From: Vibrio penaeicida
Lineage (GTDB): Bacteria; Pseudomonadota; Gammaproteobacteria; Enterobacterales; Vibrionaceae
NCBI RefSeq assembly: GCF_030689305.1
Contig: NZ_JAUYVM010000030.1
Location: 1-38,575 of the forward strand
Length of the DNA: 38,575 nt
Direction of reading: 5' to 3'
Shown here: one piece after another, positions 1 through 7,386 of the stretch
Numbering within the stretch: position 1 is the first letter of the stretch
Layout of the letters: each line of letters opens with the position of its first letter
Program-made: the position numbers and the translations under genes
The notes under the pieces: generated by a model
Database searches by the model: none
Told to the model about the DNA's origin: nothing
The model's input: the letters and a program-made list of their open reading frames with translations, nothing else

Positions 1-246
1 AAAGACGAAGGTGGTCGCCACACTCCATTCTTCAAAGGTTACCGTCCACAGTTCTACTTCCGTACTACGGACGTAACTGGTGACATCACTCTTCCTGAAG
101 GTGTTGAAATGGTAATGCCTGGCGACAACGTACAAATGACTGTTGAACTAATCGCTCCAATCGCGATGGATGAAGGTCTACGTTTCGCAATCCGTGAAGG
201 TGGTCGTACTGTAGGTGCTGGTGTTGTTGCTAAAATCTTCGACTAA
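1..246 (+). CDS. tuf: Elongation factor Tu, C-terminal part (5' end outside window)
   Basis: The last 81 codons of EF-Tu are present, in frame from base 1 and ending with TAA at 244-246. They cover the C-terminal beta-barrel (domain 3), with the family signatures FRTTDVTG, MPGDNVQM and the end REGGRTVGAGVVAKI. EF-Tu delivers aminoacyl-tRNA to the ribosome as a GTP complex. The GTPase domain lies upstream of the window. Its place before bfd-bfr and the S10 operon suggests the tuf copy at the end of a str operon (rpsL-rpsG-fusA-tuf), but that part cannot be seen. Confidence 0.98.
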   Translation, partial: KDEGGRHTPFFKGYRPQFYFRTTDVTGDITLPEGVEMVMPGDNVQMTVELIAPIAMDEGLRFAIREGGRTVGAGVVAKIFD

Positions 247-276
247 TATCGAATGATTTTGCGGTAATCGCATCTT

Positions 277-302
277 AAAAAGGAGCTTCGGCTCCTTTTT
301 TT
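277..302 (+). terminator. Intrinsic terminator after tuf
   Basis: A 10-bp perfect stem (277-286 with 291-300) closes a TTCG tetraloop and runs into a T tract. It lies 30 bases after the tuf stop and separates tuf from bfd. Confidence 0.93.
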
Positions 303-375
303 ATTTCTATTTCAACAACTTCTTAAACCTTCATTTCTTATATAACCAATTCTTCTAATCAAAATGCCAATAAGA

Positions 376-405
376 TTGGCAATGCTAACCATTCTCGTTT
401 ATATT
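376..405 (+). promoter_or_regulatory. bfd promoter with Fur box between -35 and -10
   Basis: A -35 hexamer TTGGCA (376-381) and a -10 TATATT (400-405) are 18 bp apart. The 19 bases 381-399 match a Fur-box consensus at 14 of 18 fixed positions (AATG-TAA--ATT-TC-TT), so bound Fur would cover the polymerase site. A perfect palindrome, TGCCAAT-AAG-ATTGGCA (365-381), overlaps the -35. The Fur match and hexamers are seen in the sequence; iron repression of bfd is known in related bacteria and is inferred here. Confidence 0.72.
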
Positions 406-433
406 TCTAATTGTAATAGATTGGATGTAGAAA

Positions 434-622
434 ATGTTTGTTTGTATTTGCCACGGTGTATCTGATAAAAAAATTCGACAGCTAGCTCTTGAAGAAGGGG
501 TGACTGATATCAAAGGAATTAGGCAGTGTACGCCTCTCGGATCCCAGTGTGGAAAGTGCGTAAAAAGTGCAAAGGAAATTCTTAACGACACAGTATCAAC
601 ATTGTTTAAGAAAGTCGGCTAA
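434..622 (+). CDS. bfd: Bacterioferritin-associated ferredoxin
   Basis: This is a 62-residue [2Fe-2S] protein of the BFD family. It passes electrons to bacterioferritin so that stored Fe(III) can be reduced and released to the cytosol. The four expected cluster ligands are visible as C4, C6, C39 and C42 (CIC near the start, CGKC later), with an additional C32. Length is close to the E. coli protein (64 residues). The gene stands 88 bases before bfr, its functional partner, and behind a promoter carrying a Fur box, so it is probably induced when iron is scarce. The ribosome-binding site is weak. A reverse-strand frame at 385-591 has no family features and is not a gene. Confidence 0.95.
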   Translation: MFVCICHGVSDKKIRQLALEEGVTDIKGIRQCTPLGSQCGKCVKSAKEILNDTVSTLFKKVG

Positions 623-624
623 CG

Positions 625-636
625 CTCAATATTGAG
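625..636. repeat. 12-bp perfect palindrome between bfd and bfr
   Basis: CTCAATATTGAG begins three bases after the bfd stop and is flanked by GGCT (617-620) and AGCC (639-642), which can extend the pairing. It could be a small RNA hairpin marking the end of bfd or a protein site. No T tract follows it. Confidence 0.4.
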
Positions 637-653
637 ACAGCCTTAAAATAGCT

Positions 654-681
654 TTGACACCTTCAAGATTGCTTCTAAAGT
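654..681 (+). promoter_or_regulatory. Possible separate promoter for bfr
   Basis: TTGACA (654-659, consensus -35) is followed after 16 bp by TAAAGT (676-681, four of six). Transcription would start near 688, giving a leader of about 20 bases that contains the bfr Shine-Dalgarno sequence. No Fur box is visible here. This would allow bfr to be expressed when bfd is repressed. Confidence 0.45.
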
Positions 682-710
682 TAAAGAAGCCGATCAAGGA
701 GGGCTTTGTC

Positions 711-1187
711 ATGAAAGGTGATCCAAAAATTATTCAACACCTTAATATTGTTTTAGGGAACGAGCTAGTAGCAATTAACCAATACTTTTTACATGCAAGA
801 ATGTACAAGGATTGGGGGCTTAAGCATTTAGCAGATAAAGAATACGAAGAATCTATTGATGAGATGAAACATGCAGATCATCTTATAGAGCGAATCCTAT
901 TTTTAGAAGGGTTACCTAACCTTCAAGATTTGGGTAAGCTTATGATAGGCGAGGACACAAAAGAAATGCTTGAGTGTGACCTTAAAGTCGAAATGTCTGC
1001 TATTCCAGATTTGAAAGAAGCGATTGCATATGCTGAAAGTGTTCGTGATTTTGTTTCTAGAGATTTATTCCAAGACATACTAGAAGACGAAGAAGAGCAT
1101 GTTGATTGGCTCGAAACGCAGCTAGGGTTAATTGATAAAGTTGGTATTGAGAATTATCAGCAAGCACAGTTCGTTGATGAGAATTAA
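711..1187 (+). CDS. bfr: Bacterioferritin
   Basis: This 158-residue protein has the same length as E. coli Bfr. It is a 24-subunit iron-storage shell with a di-iron ferroxidase centre in each subunit and haem at subunit interfaces. Ferroxidase ligands are at expected positions: E18, E51 and H54, then E94, E127 and H130 in the second helix pair (DEEEHVDWL). Met52 is the haem ligand. The frame is open from 654, but the start at 711 is preferred: it has a strong AAGGAGGG eight bases upstream and gives the conserved N-terminus MKGDPKIIQHLN. It lies downstream of its ferredoxin partner bfd and ends with its own terminator. Confidence 0.97.
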   Translation: MKGDPKIIQHLNIVLGNELVAINQYFLHARMYKDWGLKHLADKEYEESIDEMKHADHLIERILFLEGLPNLQDLGKLMIGEDTKEMLECDLKVEMSAIPDLKEAIAYAESVRDFVSRDLFQDILEDEEEHVDWLETQLGLIDKVGIENYQQAQFVDEN

Positions 1188-1198
1188 ATAGAATTTTG

Positions 1199-1235
1199 AA
1201 AGCCGAAGCAGTCTACTAGATTCCTTCGGCTTTTT
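1199..1235 (+). terminator. Intrinsic terminator after bfr
   Basis: The arms AAAGCCGAAG (1199-1208) and CTTCGGCTTT (1224-1233) pair perfectly and lead into five Ts. It begins 11 bases after the bfr stop and insulates the S10 promoter. Confidence 0.9.
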
Positions 1236-1272
1236 ACTACCAAAAATTTCCCGCTTATTTTTCCATCGTCTA

Positions 1273-1300
1273 TTGCATACCAATTTGTGATCTGTATAAT
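1273..1300 (+). promoter_or_regulatory. S10 operon promoter
   Basis: TTGCAT (1273-1278) and a consensus TATAAT (1295-1300) are separated by 16 bp and followed by a GC-rich stretch (CCGCGC), a discriminator typical of ribosomal promoters under stringent control. Transcription would start near 1307. Confidence 0.82.
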
Positions 1301-1306
1301 ACCGCG

Positions 1307-1558
1307 CACTGGCTTAGCCAGTTGTGAACCAATGAGCAGTGAGGAGTAAGCGTTCCGCTTAGTAATGTAAACTCAGCTTATGTTCGCAGTTAATACAATT
1401 AACTCTTCTACTTAGTAGTTAAAGTTAATCGAAAATTAGCTGACAATGTGTCCGATTTGGATACTACGGTTTCACATAAATCAATCGGCATTCTCTCGCT
1501 TTAGCGAGTATGAGTGGCGATATTGTTTGTGTATTTATTATTATTGGAGCTCTGTCTC
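1307..1558 (+). promoter_or_regulatory. S10 operon leader (L4-type autoregulatory region)
   Basis: This roughly 250-base untranslated leader fills the gap before rpsJ. Visible hairpins: 1308-1322 (ACTGGC/GCCAGT), 1347-1361 (TAAGCG/CGCTTA), 1388-1404 (AGTTAAT/ATTAACT), CTA/TAG around 1409-1419, and 1495-1508 (CTCGCT-TT-AGCGAG). In enterobacteria the S10 leader binds ribosomal protein L4 to cause attenuation and translational repression. Position and structure suggest the same role. No open frame with a convincing start was seen in it. It is longer than the E. coli leader (about 170 bases). Confidence 0.65.
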
Positions 1559-1870
1559 ATGCAGAACCAACGTATTCGTATCCGCCTTAAAGCTTTCGAT
1601 TATAAATTGATCGATGCTTCTACTGCGGAAATCGTTGAAACAGCAAAGCGTACCGGCGCACAGGTTCGTGGTCCTATCCCACTACCTACTCGTAAAGAGC
1701 GTTTCACTGTTCTTATCTCTCCACACGTCAACAAAGATGCGCGTGATCAGTACGAAATTCGTACTCACAAGCGTCTAATCGACATCGTTGAGCCAACAGA
1801 CAAAACTGTTGATGCTCTGATGCGCCTAGATCTAGCTGCTGGCGTTGACGTACAAATCAGCCTAGGTTAA
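1559..1870 (+). CDS. rpsJ: 30S ribosomal protein S10
   Basis: This is a 103-residue protein, the same length as E. coli S10 (NusE) and nearly identical to it. S10 sits in the 30S head and also joins NusB in antitermination complexes. The frame is open from 1514, but the start at 1559 is right: GGAG lies at 1546-1549 and the product begins [14 protein letters not shown]. It is the first gene of the S10 operon and is 14 bases from rplC. Confidence 0.99.
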
Positions 1871-1884
1871 GGGAGATTAGAATA

Positions 1885-2514
1885 ATGATTGGTCTAGTCG
1901 GACGTAAAGTGGGTATGACCCGCGTATTTACCGAAGAAGGCGTTTCTATCCCAGTAACCGTTGTTGAGGTTGAAGCGAACCGTATTTCTCAAGTTAAAAC
2001 TCTTGAGTCTGATGGCTACGCTGCAATCCAGGTAACTACTGGTGCTAAGAAAGCTAACCGTGTTGTTAAAGCTGAAGCTGGTCACTTTGCGAAAGCAGGT
2101 GTTGAAGCTGGCCGCGGTCTTTGGGAATTCCGTTTAGAAAACGGTGAAGAGTTTGAAGTTGGCTCAGAGCTAAACGTAGAACTTTTCAACGAAGTTAAAA
2201 AAGTAGACGTTACTGGTACATCTAAAGGTAAGGGTTTCCAAGGCGCTGTTAAGCGTTGGAACTTCCGTACTCAAGATATGACTCACGGTAACTCATTGTC
2301 TCACCGTGCACCGGGTTCAATTGGCCAATGTCAAACTCCAGGTCGCGTGTTTAAAGGCAAGAAAATGGCAGGTCATATGGGTGCTGAGCGTGTAACGACT
2401 CAAAACCTAGAGATCGTACGTGTTGACGCTGAGCGCAATCTGCTTCTTATTAAAGGTGCAGTACCAGGCGCAACTGGCGGTAACGTGATCGTAAAACCAG
2501 CTGTTAAAGCATAA
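1885..2514 (+). CDS. rplC: 50S ribosomal protein L3
   Basis: The 209-residue protein equals E. coli L3 in length. L3 initiates 50S assembly, and its long loop reaches toward the peptidyl transferase centre. The loop motif GSIGQCQTPG is present: Q150, the glutamine methylated by PrmB in E. coli, is kept, while the residue before it is Cys149 rather than the Asn of E. coli. Second gene of the S10 operon; the ribosome-binding site overlaps GGGAG after rpsJ. Confidence 0.99.
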   Translation: MIGLVGRKVGMTRVFTEEGVSIPVTVVEVEANRISQVKTLESDGYAAIQVTTGAKKANRVVKAEAGHFAKAGVEAGRGLWEFRLENGEEFEVGSELNVELFNEVKKVDVTGTSKGKGFQGAVKRWNFRTQDMTHGNSLSHRAPGSIGQCQTPGRVFKGKKMAGHMGAERVTTQNLEIVRVDAERNLLLIKGAVPGATGGNVIVKPAVKA

Positions 2515-2530
2515 CGTCTAGGAGTAAGTA

Positions 2531-3133
2531 ATGGAATTGATAGTTAAAGGTGCTGATGCACTAACTGTTTCCGAGACTACTTTCGGACGTGACTTCAACG
2601 AAGCTCTTGTACACCAAGTAGTTGTTGCGTACGCAGCAGGTGCTCGTCAAGGTACACGTGCTCAAAAGACTCGTTCTGAAGTATCTGGCGGTGGCGCTAA
2701 GCCATGGCGTCAAAAAGGTACTGGCCGCGCACGTGCTGGTACAATTCGTAGCCCAATCTGGCGTACAGGTGGTGTTACTTTTGCTGCGAAACCTCAGGAT
2801 CACAGCCAAAAAGTAAACAAAAAAATGTACCGCGGTGCTATGAAGAGCATTCTTTCTGAGTTGGTTCGTCAAGAGCGTCTAATCGTTGTTGATAACTTCT
2901 CAGTTGAAGCGCCAAAAACTAAAGAGCTAGTAGCTAAGCTTAAAGAGCTTGAGCTTAACGATGTTCTTATCGTAACTGGCGAAGTAGATGAGAATCTATT
3001 CTTAGCTGCTCGTAACCTATACAAAGTTGATGCACGTGACGTTGCTGGTATTGATCCAGTAAGCCTAGTTGCTTTCGACAAGGTTCTGATGACTGCAGAA
3101 GCAGTTAAGCAAGTTGAGGAGATGCTAGCATGA
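2531..3133 (+). CDS. rplD: 50S ribosomal protein L4
   Basis: This 200-residue L4 (E. coli 201) has the basic loop around residues 45-95 that lines the exit tunnel (GSKPWRQKGTGRAR-type segment, here GAKPWRQKGTGRARAG). Free L4 is the known autogenous repressor of the S10 operon in enterobacteria, acting on the leader upstream of rpsJ. The stop overlaps the rplW start (ATGA), which implies translational coupling. Confidence 0.99.
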   Translation: MELIVKGADALTVSETTFGRDFNEALVHQVVVAYAAGARQGTRAQKTRSEVSGGGAKPWRQKGTGRARAGTIRSPIWRTGGVTFAAKPQDHSQKVNKKMYRGAMKSILSELVRQERLIVVDNFSVEAPKTKELVAKLKELELNDVLIVTGEVDENLFLAARNLYKVDARDVAGIDPVSLVAFDKVLMTAEAVKQVEEMLA

Positions 3134-3432
3134 TCACTGAAGAGCGTATCCTAAAAGTTCTACGTGCTCCGCACATCTCTGAAAAAGCAACTATGGCTGC
3201 AGAGAAAGCGAACACTATCGTTTTCAAAGTTGCACAAGATGCTACTAAGAAAGAGATCAAAGCTGCTGTAGAAAAGCTTTTTGAAGTTGAAGTTAAGTCT
3301 GTAAATACTCTTATTACTAAGGGTAAGACCAAACGTCAAGGTCTACGCCAAGGTCGCCGCAGCGACGTTAAGAAAGCGTACGTTACCTTGAAAGAAGGTC
3401 AAGATCTTGACTTTGTTGGCGGCGCGGAATAA
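3130..3432 (+). CDS. rplW: 50S ribosomal protein L23
   Basis: The 100-residue protein matches E. coli L23 in length. L23 sits at the tunnel exit and is the docking point for trigger factor and SRP. The family start EERILKVLRAPHISEKAT and the C-terminal basic extension TKRQGLRQGRRSDVKKAYV are visible. The start codon overlaps the rplD stop by four bases. Confidence 0.99.
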   Translation: MITEERILKVLRAPHISEKATMAAEKANTIVFKVAQDATKKEIKAAVEKLFEVEVKSVNTLITKGKTKRQGLRQGRRSDVKKAYVTLKEGQDLDFVGGAE

Positions 3433-3448
3433 CAGGAGTAGTTGAAAA

Positions 3449-4273
3449 ATGGCTATTGTTAAATGTAAGCCGACTTCCCCTGGTCGTCGTCATGTTGTTA
3501 AAGTTGTTAACGCTGACCTACACAAGGGCAAGCCATACGCACCTCTTCTAGAGAAAAACTCTAAGAATGGTGGTCGTAATAACAACGGTCGTATTACAGT
3601 ACGTCACATCGGTGGTGGTCATAAACACCATTACCGTGTAATTGATTTCAAACGTACTAAAGACGGTATCCCAGCGAAAGTTGAACGTCTAGAATACGAT
3701 CCAAACCGTAGCGCAAACATCGCTCTAGTTCTGTACGCAGACGGTGAGCGTCGTTACATCATTGCACCAAAAGGTGTTCAAGCAGGTGACCAGATTCAAT
3801 CTGGTGTAGATGCGCCAATCAAAGCAGGTAACACTCTGCCGATGCGCAATATCCCAGTAGGTTCTACTGTACATTGTGTTGAACTTAAGCCTGGTAAAGG
3901 TGCTCAGCTAGCTCGTTCGGCTGGTGCTTACGCTCAAATCGTTGCTCGCGACGGTGCGTACGTAACTATCCGTCTACGTTCTGGCGAAATGCGTAAAGTG
4001 TTATCAGAAGGCCGTGCAACAGTCGGTGAAGTTGGTAACTCTGAGCATATGCTACGTGAACTTGGTAAAGCTGGTGCTTCACGCTGGCGCGGCGTACGTC
4101 CAACCGTACGTGGTGTAGTAATGAACCCAGTAGATCACCCACATGGTGGTGGTGAAGGTCGCACATCTGGCGGTCGTCACCCAGTATCCCCATGGGGTAT
4201 GCCTACTAAAGGCTTCAAGACTCGTAAGAACAAACGCACTGACAAGTACATCGTACGTCGTCGTAACAAGTAA
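3449..4273 (+). CDS. rplB: 50S ribosomal protein L2
   Basis: This is a 274-residue L2 (E. coli 273). It binds 23S rRNA near the peptidyl transferase centre and helps join the subunits. The hallmark VDHPHGGGEG occurs at 228-237; H230 corresponds to the conserved E. coli His229. AGGAG lies well placed upstream. Reverse-strand frames over its C-terminal half are artefacts of its codon bias. Confidence 0.99.
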   Translation: MAIVKCKPTSPGRRHVVKVVNADLHKGKPYAPLLEKNSKNGGRNNNGRITVRHIGGGHKHHYRVIDFKRTKDGIPAKVERLEYDPNRSANIALVLYADGERRYIIAPKGVQAGDQIQSGVDAPIKAGNTLPMRNIPVGSTVHCVELKPGKGAQLARSAGAYAQIVARDGAYVTIRLRSGEMRKVLSEGRATVGEVGNSEHMLRELGKAGASRWRGVRPTVRGVVMNPVDHPHGGGEGRTSGGRHPVSPWGMPTKGFKTRKNKRTDKYIVRRRNK

Positions 4274-4293
4274 TCTATATAAGAGGAATCGCC

Positions 4294-4572
4294 ATGCCAC
4301 GTTCTCTCAAGAAAGGTCCATTTATTGACCTACACTTGCTGAAGAAGGTAGAGAAAGCGGTGGAAAGCGGAGACAAAAAGCCTATTAAGACTTGGTCCCG
4401 TCGCTCAATGATCATTCCTACAATGATCGGTTTGACCATCGCTGTCCATAATGGTCGTCAGCACGTTCCAGTATTTGTAACCGAAGAAATGATCGGTCAC
4501 AAACTGGGCGAATTCGCACCAACTCGTACTTACCGCGGTCACGCTGCGGATAAGAAAGCTAAGAAGAAATAA
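4294..4572 (+). CDS. rpsS: 30S ribosomal protein S19
   Basis: The 92-residue S19 has the same length as E. coli. It is in the 30S head, pairs with S13, and contacts the A-site finger. The signature MPRSLKKGPFID and the central RRSMIIPTMIG are present. A GAGGA ribosome-binding site precedes the start. Confidence 0.99.
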   Translation: MPRSLKKGPFIDLHLLKKVEKAVESGDKKPIKTWSRRSMIIPTMIGLTIAVHNGRQHVPVFVTEEMIGHKLGEFAPTRTYRGHAADKKAKKK

Positions 4573-4582
4573 GGAGTAGATG

Positions 4583-4915
4583 ATGGAAGCTATTGCTAAA
4601 CATAACTTTGCTCGTATTTCTCCTCAGAAAGCACGCTTAGTTGCTGATCAAATCCGCGGTAAATCTGTGGATCAGGCTCTTGAACTACTAACTTTCAGCA
4701 ATAAAAAAGCTGCAGAGTTAATCAAAAAAGTTCTTGAATCAGCAATCGCGAATGCAGAGCACAACGAAGGTGCAGACATCGACGATCTGAATGTCGCTAA
4801 AATCTTCGTAGATGAAGGCCCAACCATGAAGCGTATTATGCCTCGTGCAAAAGGTCGTGCGGATCGTATCTTGAAGCGTTCAAGCCACATCACTGTTGTT
4901 GTAGCAGATCGCTAA
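4583..4915 (+). CDS. rplV: 50S ribosomal protein L22
   Basis: This 110-residue protein equals E. coli L22. Its beta-hairpin (around KRIMPRAKGRA, residues 82-95) lines the exit tunnel. Two ATGs stand in tandem at 4580 and 4583. AAGGAG at 4571-4576 leaves three bases to the first and six to the second, so 4583 is chosen; it gives the usual N-terminus MEAIAKH. Confidence 0.97.
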   Translation: MEAIAKHNFARISPQKARLVADQIRGKSVDQALELLTFSNKKAAELIKKVLESAIANAEHNEGADIDDLNVAKIFVDEGPTMKRIMPRAKGRADRILKRSSHITVVVADR

Positions 4916-4934
4916 GAGACTAGGAGAGTAAGCA

Positions 4935-5633
4935 ATGGGTCAGAAAGTACATCCAAATGGTATTCGTCTTGGCATCGTTAAGCCTTGGAATGCTACATGG
5001 TTTGCTAACACCAAAGATTTCGCTGACAACCTAGACGGCGACTTCAAGGTACGTCAGTTCCTAACGAAGGAACTTTCAAAAGCGTCTCTATCACGCATCG
5101 TTATCGAGCGTCCTGCAAAGAGTATTCGTGTGACTATTCACACTGCTCGTCCAGGTGTTGTAATCGGTAAGAAAGGTGAAGACGTAGAGAAGCTACGCGC
5201 AGCTGTAGCTAAAATTGCAGGTGTACCAGCGCAAATCAACATCGCTGAAGTACGCAAGCCAGAGCTTGACGCTCAGCTTGTGGGTGACAGCATCGCGTCT
5301 CAACTAGAGCGTCGTGTTATGTTCCGTCGTGCTATGAAGCGCGCGGTACAGAATGCTATGCGTCTAGGCGCTAAAGGCATCAAAGTGGAAGTAAGTGGTC
5401 GTCTAGGCGGCGCTGAAATTGCACGTTCAGAGTGGTACCGTGAAGGTCGTGTACCTCTACACACTCTACGTGCTGACATTGATTACGCAACTTCTTCGGC
5501 TCACACCCAATACGGTGTAATCGGCATTAAAGTTTGGATCTTCAAAGGTGAGATCCTAGGCGGAATGCCAGCAGCTAATGCTGTAGAGCCAAAGGCTGAC
5601 AAGCCTAAGAAGCAGCGTAAAGGCCGTAAGTAA
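4935..5633 (+). CDS. rpsC: 30S ribosomal protein S3
   Basis: This 232-residue S3 (E. coli 233) lies at the mRNA entry channel and contributes to helicase activity of the ribosome. The KH domain has its GxxG loop as GKKG at residues 78-81 (ARPGVVIGKKGEDVEKL). The C-terminal domain includes GRLGGAEIARSEWYREG. The basic tail is the usual variable part. Confidence 0.99.
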   Translation: MGQKVHPNGIRLGIVKPWNATWFANTKDFADNLDGDFKVRQFLTKELSKASLSRIVIERPAKSIRVTIHTARPGVVIGKKGEDVEKLRAAVAKIAGVPAQINIAEVRKPELDAQLVGDSIASQLERRVMFRRAMKRAVQNAMRLGAKGIKVEVSGRLGGAEIARSEWYREGRVPLHTLRADIDYATSSAHTQYGVIGIKVWIFKGEILGGMPAANAVEPKADKPKKQRKGRK

Positions 5634-5644
5634 GGAGTCGACTG

Positions 5645-6055
5645 ATGCTACAACCTAAACGTACTAAGTTCCGTAAGGTTCAGACTGGTCGCAACCGTGG
5701 TCTAGCTAAAGGTACTGAAGTAAGCTTCGGCGAATTCGGTCTTAAAGCTGTAGGCCGTGGTCGTATCACTGCTCGTCAGATTGAAGCGGCTCGTCGTGCT
5801 ATGACACGTCACATTAAACGTCAAGGTCAAATCTGGATTCGTATTTTTCCAGACAAACCTATCACAGAAAAACCGCTTGAAGTTCGTCAGGGTAAGGGTA
5901 AAGGTAACGTTGAGTACTGGGTAGCCCAAATCCAACCTGGAAAGGTAATGTACGAAATGAATGGCGTACCTGAAGAGTTGGCACGTGAAGCGTTCCGCCT
6001 TGCGGCGCGTAAACTGCCTGTAAAAACTACATTTGTAACTAAGCAGGTGATGTGA
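5645..6055 (+). CDS. rplP: 50S ribosomal protein L16
   Basis: This 136-residue L16 is the same length as in E. coli. It organises the A-site region of 23S rRNA and is needed late in 50S assembly. Arg81 (in LEVRQGKGKG) is the residue hydroxylated by the oxygenase RoxA/YcfD in E. coli. The stop codon shares a base with the rpmC start (TGATG). Confidence 0.99.
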   Translation: MLQPKRTKFRKVQTGRNRGLAKGTEVSFGEFGLKAVGRGRITARQIEAARRAMTRHIKRQGQIWIRIFPDKPITEKPLEVRQGKGKGNVEYWVAQIQPGKVMYEMNGVPEELAREAFRLAARKLPVKTTFVTKQVM

Positions 6056-6246
6056 TGAAAGCACAAGATCTACGCGAGAAAAGCGTTGAAGAGCTTAACG
6101 CTGAGCTATTGAATTTGCTACGCGAACAGTTCAACTTGCGCATGCAAGCTGCAACTGGTCAGCTACAGCAAACTCATACTCTGAAAGCTGTGCGCCGTGA
6201 TATCGCACGTGTGAAAACTGTTTTGACTGAGAAGGCAGGCGCATAA
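6055..6246 (+). CDS. rpmC: 50S ribosomal protein L29
   Basis: The 63-residue helical-hairpin protein equals E. coli L29. It sits by L23 at the tunnel exit. A GTG at 6052 directly precedes the ATG at 6055; ATG is chosen because it gives the family start MKAQDLREKSVEEL and a one-base overlap with rplP. The stop TAA overlaps the rpsQ start by one base. Confidence 0.98.
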   Translation: MKAQDLREKSVEELNAELLNLLREQFNLRMQAATGQLQQTHTLKAVRRDIARVKTVLTEKAGA

Positions 6247-6500
6247 TGAGCGACAAAATTCGTACTCAACAAGGTCGTGTAGTAAGCGACAAGATGGATA
6301 AGTCTATCGTTGTTGCTATCGAGCGCATGGTGAAACACCCAATTTACGGCAAGTTCGTAAAGCGCACGACTAAACTGCACGCGCACGACGAAAACAACGA
6401 GTGTGGCCTAGGCGATACCGTTGAGATTCAAGAGTGTCGTCCACTGTCTAAGAAGAAATCTTGGACTTTGGTAAAAGTTGTAGAAAAAGCGAAGTTTTAA
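6246..6500 (+). CDS. rpsQ: 30S ribosomal protein S17
   Basis: An 84-residue S17 (primary 16S rRNA binder, OB fold), same length as E. coli. Start and stop follow the usual pattern (MSDKIRTQQGRVVSDKMDKSI). It is the last gene of the S10 operon and is followed 21 bases later by a strong terminator. Confidence 0.99.
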   Translation: MSDKIRTQQGRVVSDKMDKSIVVAIERMVKHPIYGKFVKRTTKLHAHDENNECGLGDTVEIQECRPLSKKKSWTLVKVVEKAKF

Positions 6501-6521
6501 TTTCGTTTTGATACGATGAAA

Positions 6522-6558
6522 AAGCGGCTCCAATTATTTTTGGAGCCGCTTATTTTTT
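6522..6558 (+). terminator. Terminator of the S10 operon
   Basis: A perfect 11-bp stem (6522-6532 with 6541-6551, AAGCGGCTCCA/TGGAGCCGCTT) encloses an AT-rich eight-base loop and is followed by ATTTTTT. It cleanly separates the S10 and spc transcripts. Confidence 0.93.
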
Positions 6559-6581
6559 GGCTACCCAAGTACATAAAAGGG

Positions 6582-6659
6582 TGGTACAATTCGCAGCCCT
6601 TATAAAGAGGCAGCCCGACCCGTGAAGGGTCTAGTTTTAATATTTAGCGGAGCACTAAA
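6582..6659 (+). promoter_or_regulatory. spc operon promoter and short leader
   Basis: An extended -10, TGG followed by TACAAT (6585-6590), lies just past the S10 terminator; no good -35 is visible at standard spacing. Transcription would start near 6597. The leader contains a hairpin GACCC-GTGAA-GGGTC (6617-6631) and the rplN ribosome-binding site GCGGAG. Confidence 0.65.
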
Positions 6660-7031
6660 ATGATCCAAATGCAAAGTACACTCGACGCTGCGGATAACTC
6701 CGGCGCTCGTAGAGTAATGTGTATTAAGGTTCTGGGTGGCTCTCACCGCCGTTATGCACATATCGGAGATATCATCAAAGTTACTGTTAAGGAAGCAATT
6801 CCTCGCGGTAAAGTTAAAAAAGGTGATGTTCTGAAAGCGGTGGTAGTGCGCACTCGAAAAGGCGTACGTCGCCCAGACGGTTCTGTCATTCGCTTCGACC
6901 GTAATGCTTGTGTATTGTTGAATGACACTACTGAGCAACCAGTCGGCACACGTATCTTTGGTCCAGTGACTCGTGAACTTCGTAATGCGAAATTCATGAA
7001 GATTGTTTCACTGGCTCCAGAAGTTCTGTAA
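6660..7031 (+). CDS. rplN: 50S ribosomal protein L14
   Basis: The 123-residue protein equals E. coli L14 and begins MIQMQSTLDAADNSGAR. L14 lies at the 30S interface, contacts L19, and is the binding site of the silencing factor RsfS. First gene of the spc operon. Confidence 0.99.
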   Translation: MIQMQSTLDAADNSGARRVMCIKVLGGSHRRYAHIGDIIKVTVKEAIPRGKVKKGDVLKAVVVRTRKGVRRPDGSVIRFDRNACVLLNDTTEQPVGTRIFGPVTRELRNAKFMKIVSLAPEVL

Positions 7032-7044
7032 GGAGCGGCACAAA

Positions 7045-7362
7045 ATGGCAGCTAAAATCCGTCGTAACGACGAAGTAATCGTTCTTGCTGGTAAAGATAA
7101 AGGCAAGCGCGGTAAAGTAACTAAGGTTCTTGAAACTGGTAAAGTTATCGTTGAAGGTATCAACCTTGTTAAGAAGCACCAAAAGCCTGTACCGGCTCTT
7201 GGTCAACAAGGTGGCATCGTTGAACAAGAAGCAGCAATTGATGCTTCCAACGTTGCAGTTTTCAATGCGGCTACTGGTAAAGCGGACCGTATCGGTTTCC
7301 GTTTTGAAGAAGGCAAAAAAGTGCGTTTCTTCAAATCAAACGGCGAAACTGTTTCTAACTAA
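7045..7362 (+). CDS. rplX: 50S ribosomal protein L24
   Basis: This is a 105-residue L24 (E. coli 104), an assembly initiator with an N-terminal KOW motif (DEVIVLAGKDKGKRGKV). The frame is open from 7003 inside rplN, but AAGGAG at 7030-7035 and the family start MAAKIRRNDE place the start at 7045. Confidence 0.98.
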   Translation: MAAKIRRNDEVIVLAGKDKGKRGKVTKVLETGKVIVEGINLVKKHQKPVPALGQQGGIVEQEAAIDASNVAVFNAATGKADRIGFRFEEGKKVRFFKSNGETVSN

Positions 7363-7386
7363 TAGAAAGTAATTTGGAGTTCTACT

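Noticed and set aside
2561..2872. Antisense frames over the ribosomal protein genes, such as this one over rplD
   Set aside because: They mirror the strong codon bias of the real genes, are rich in Ser, Thr and Arg and have no ribosome-binding site.
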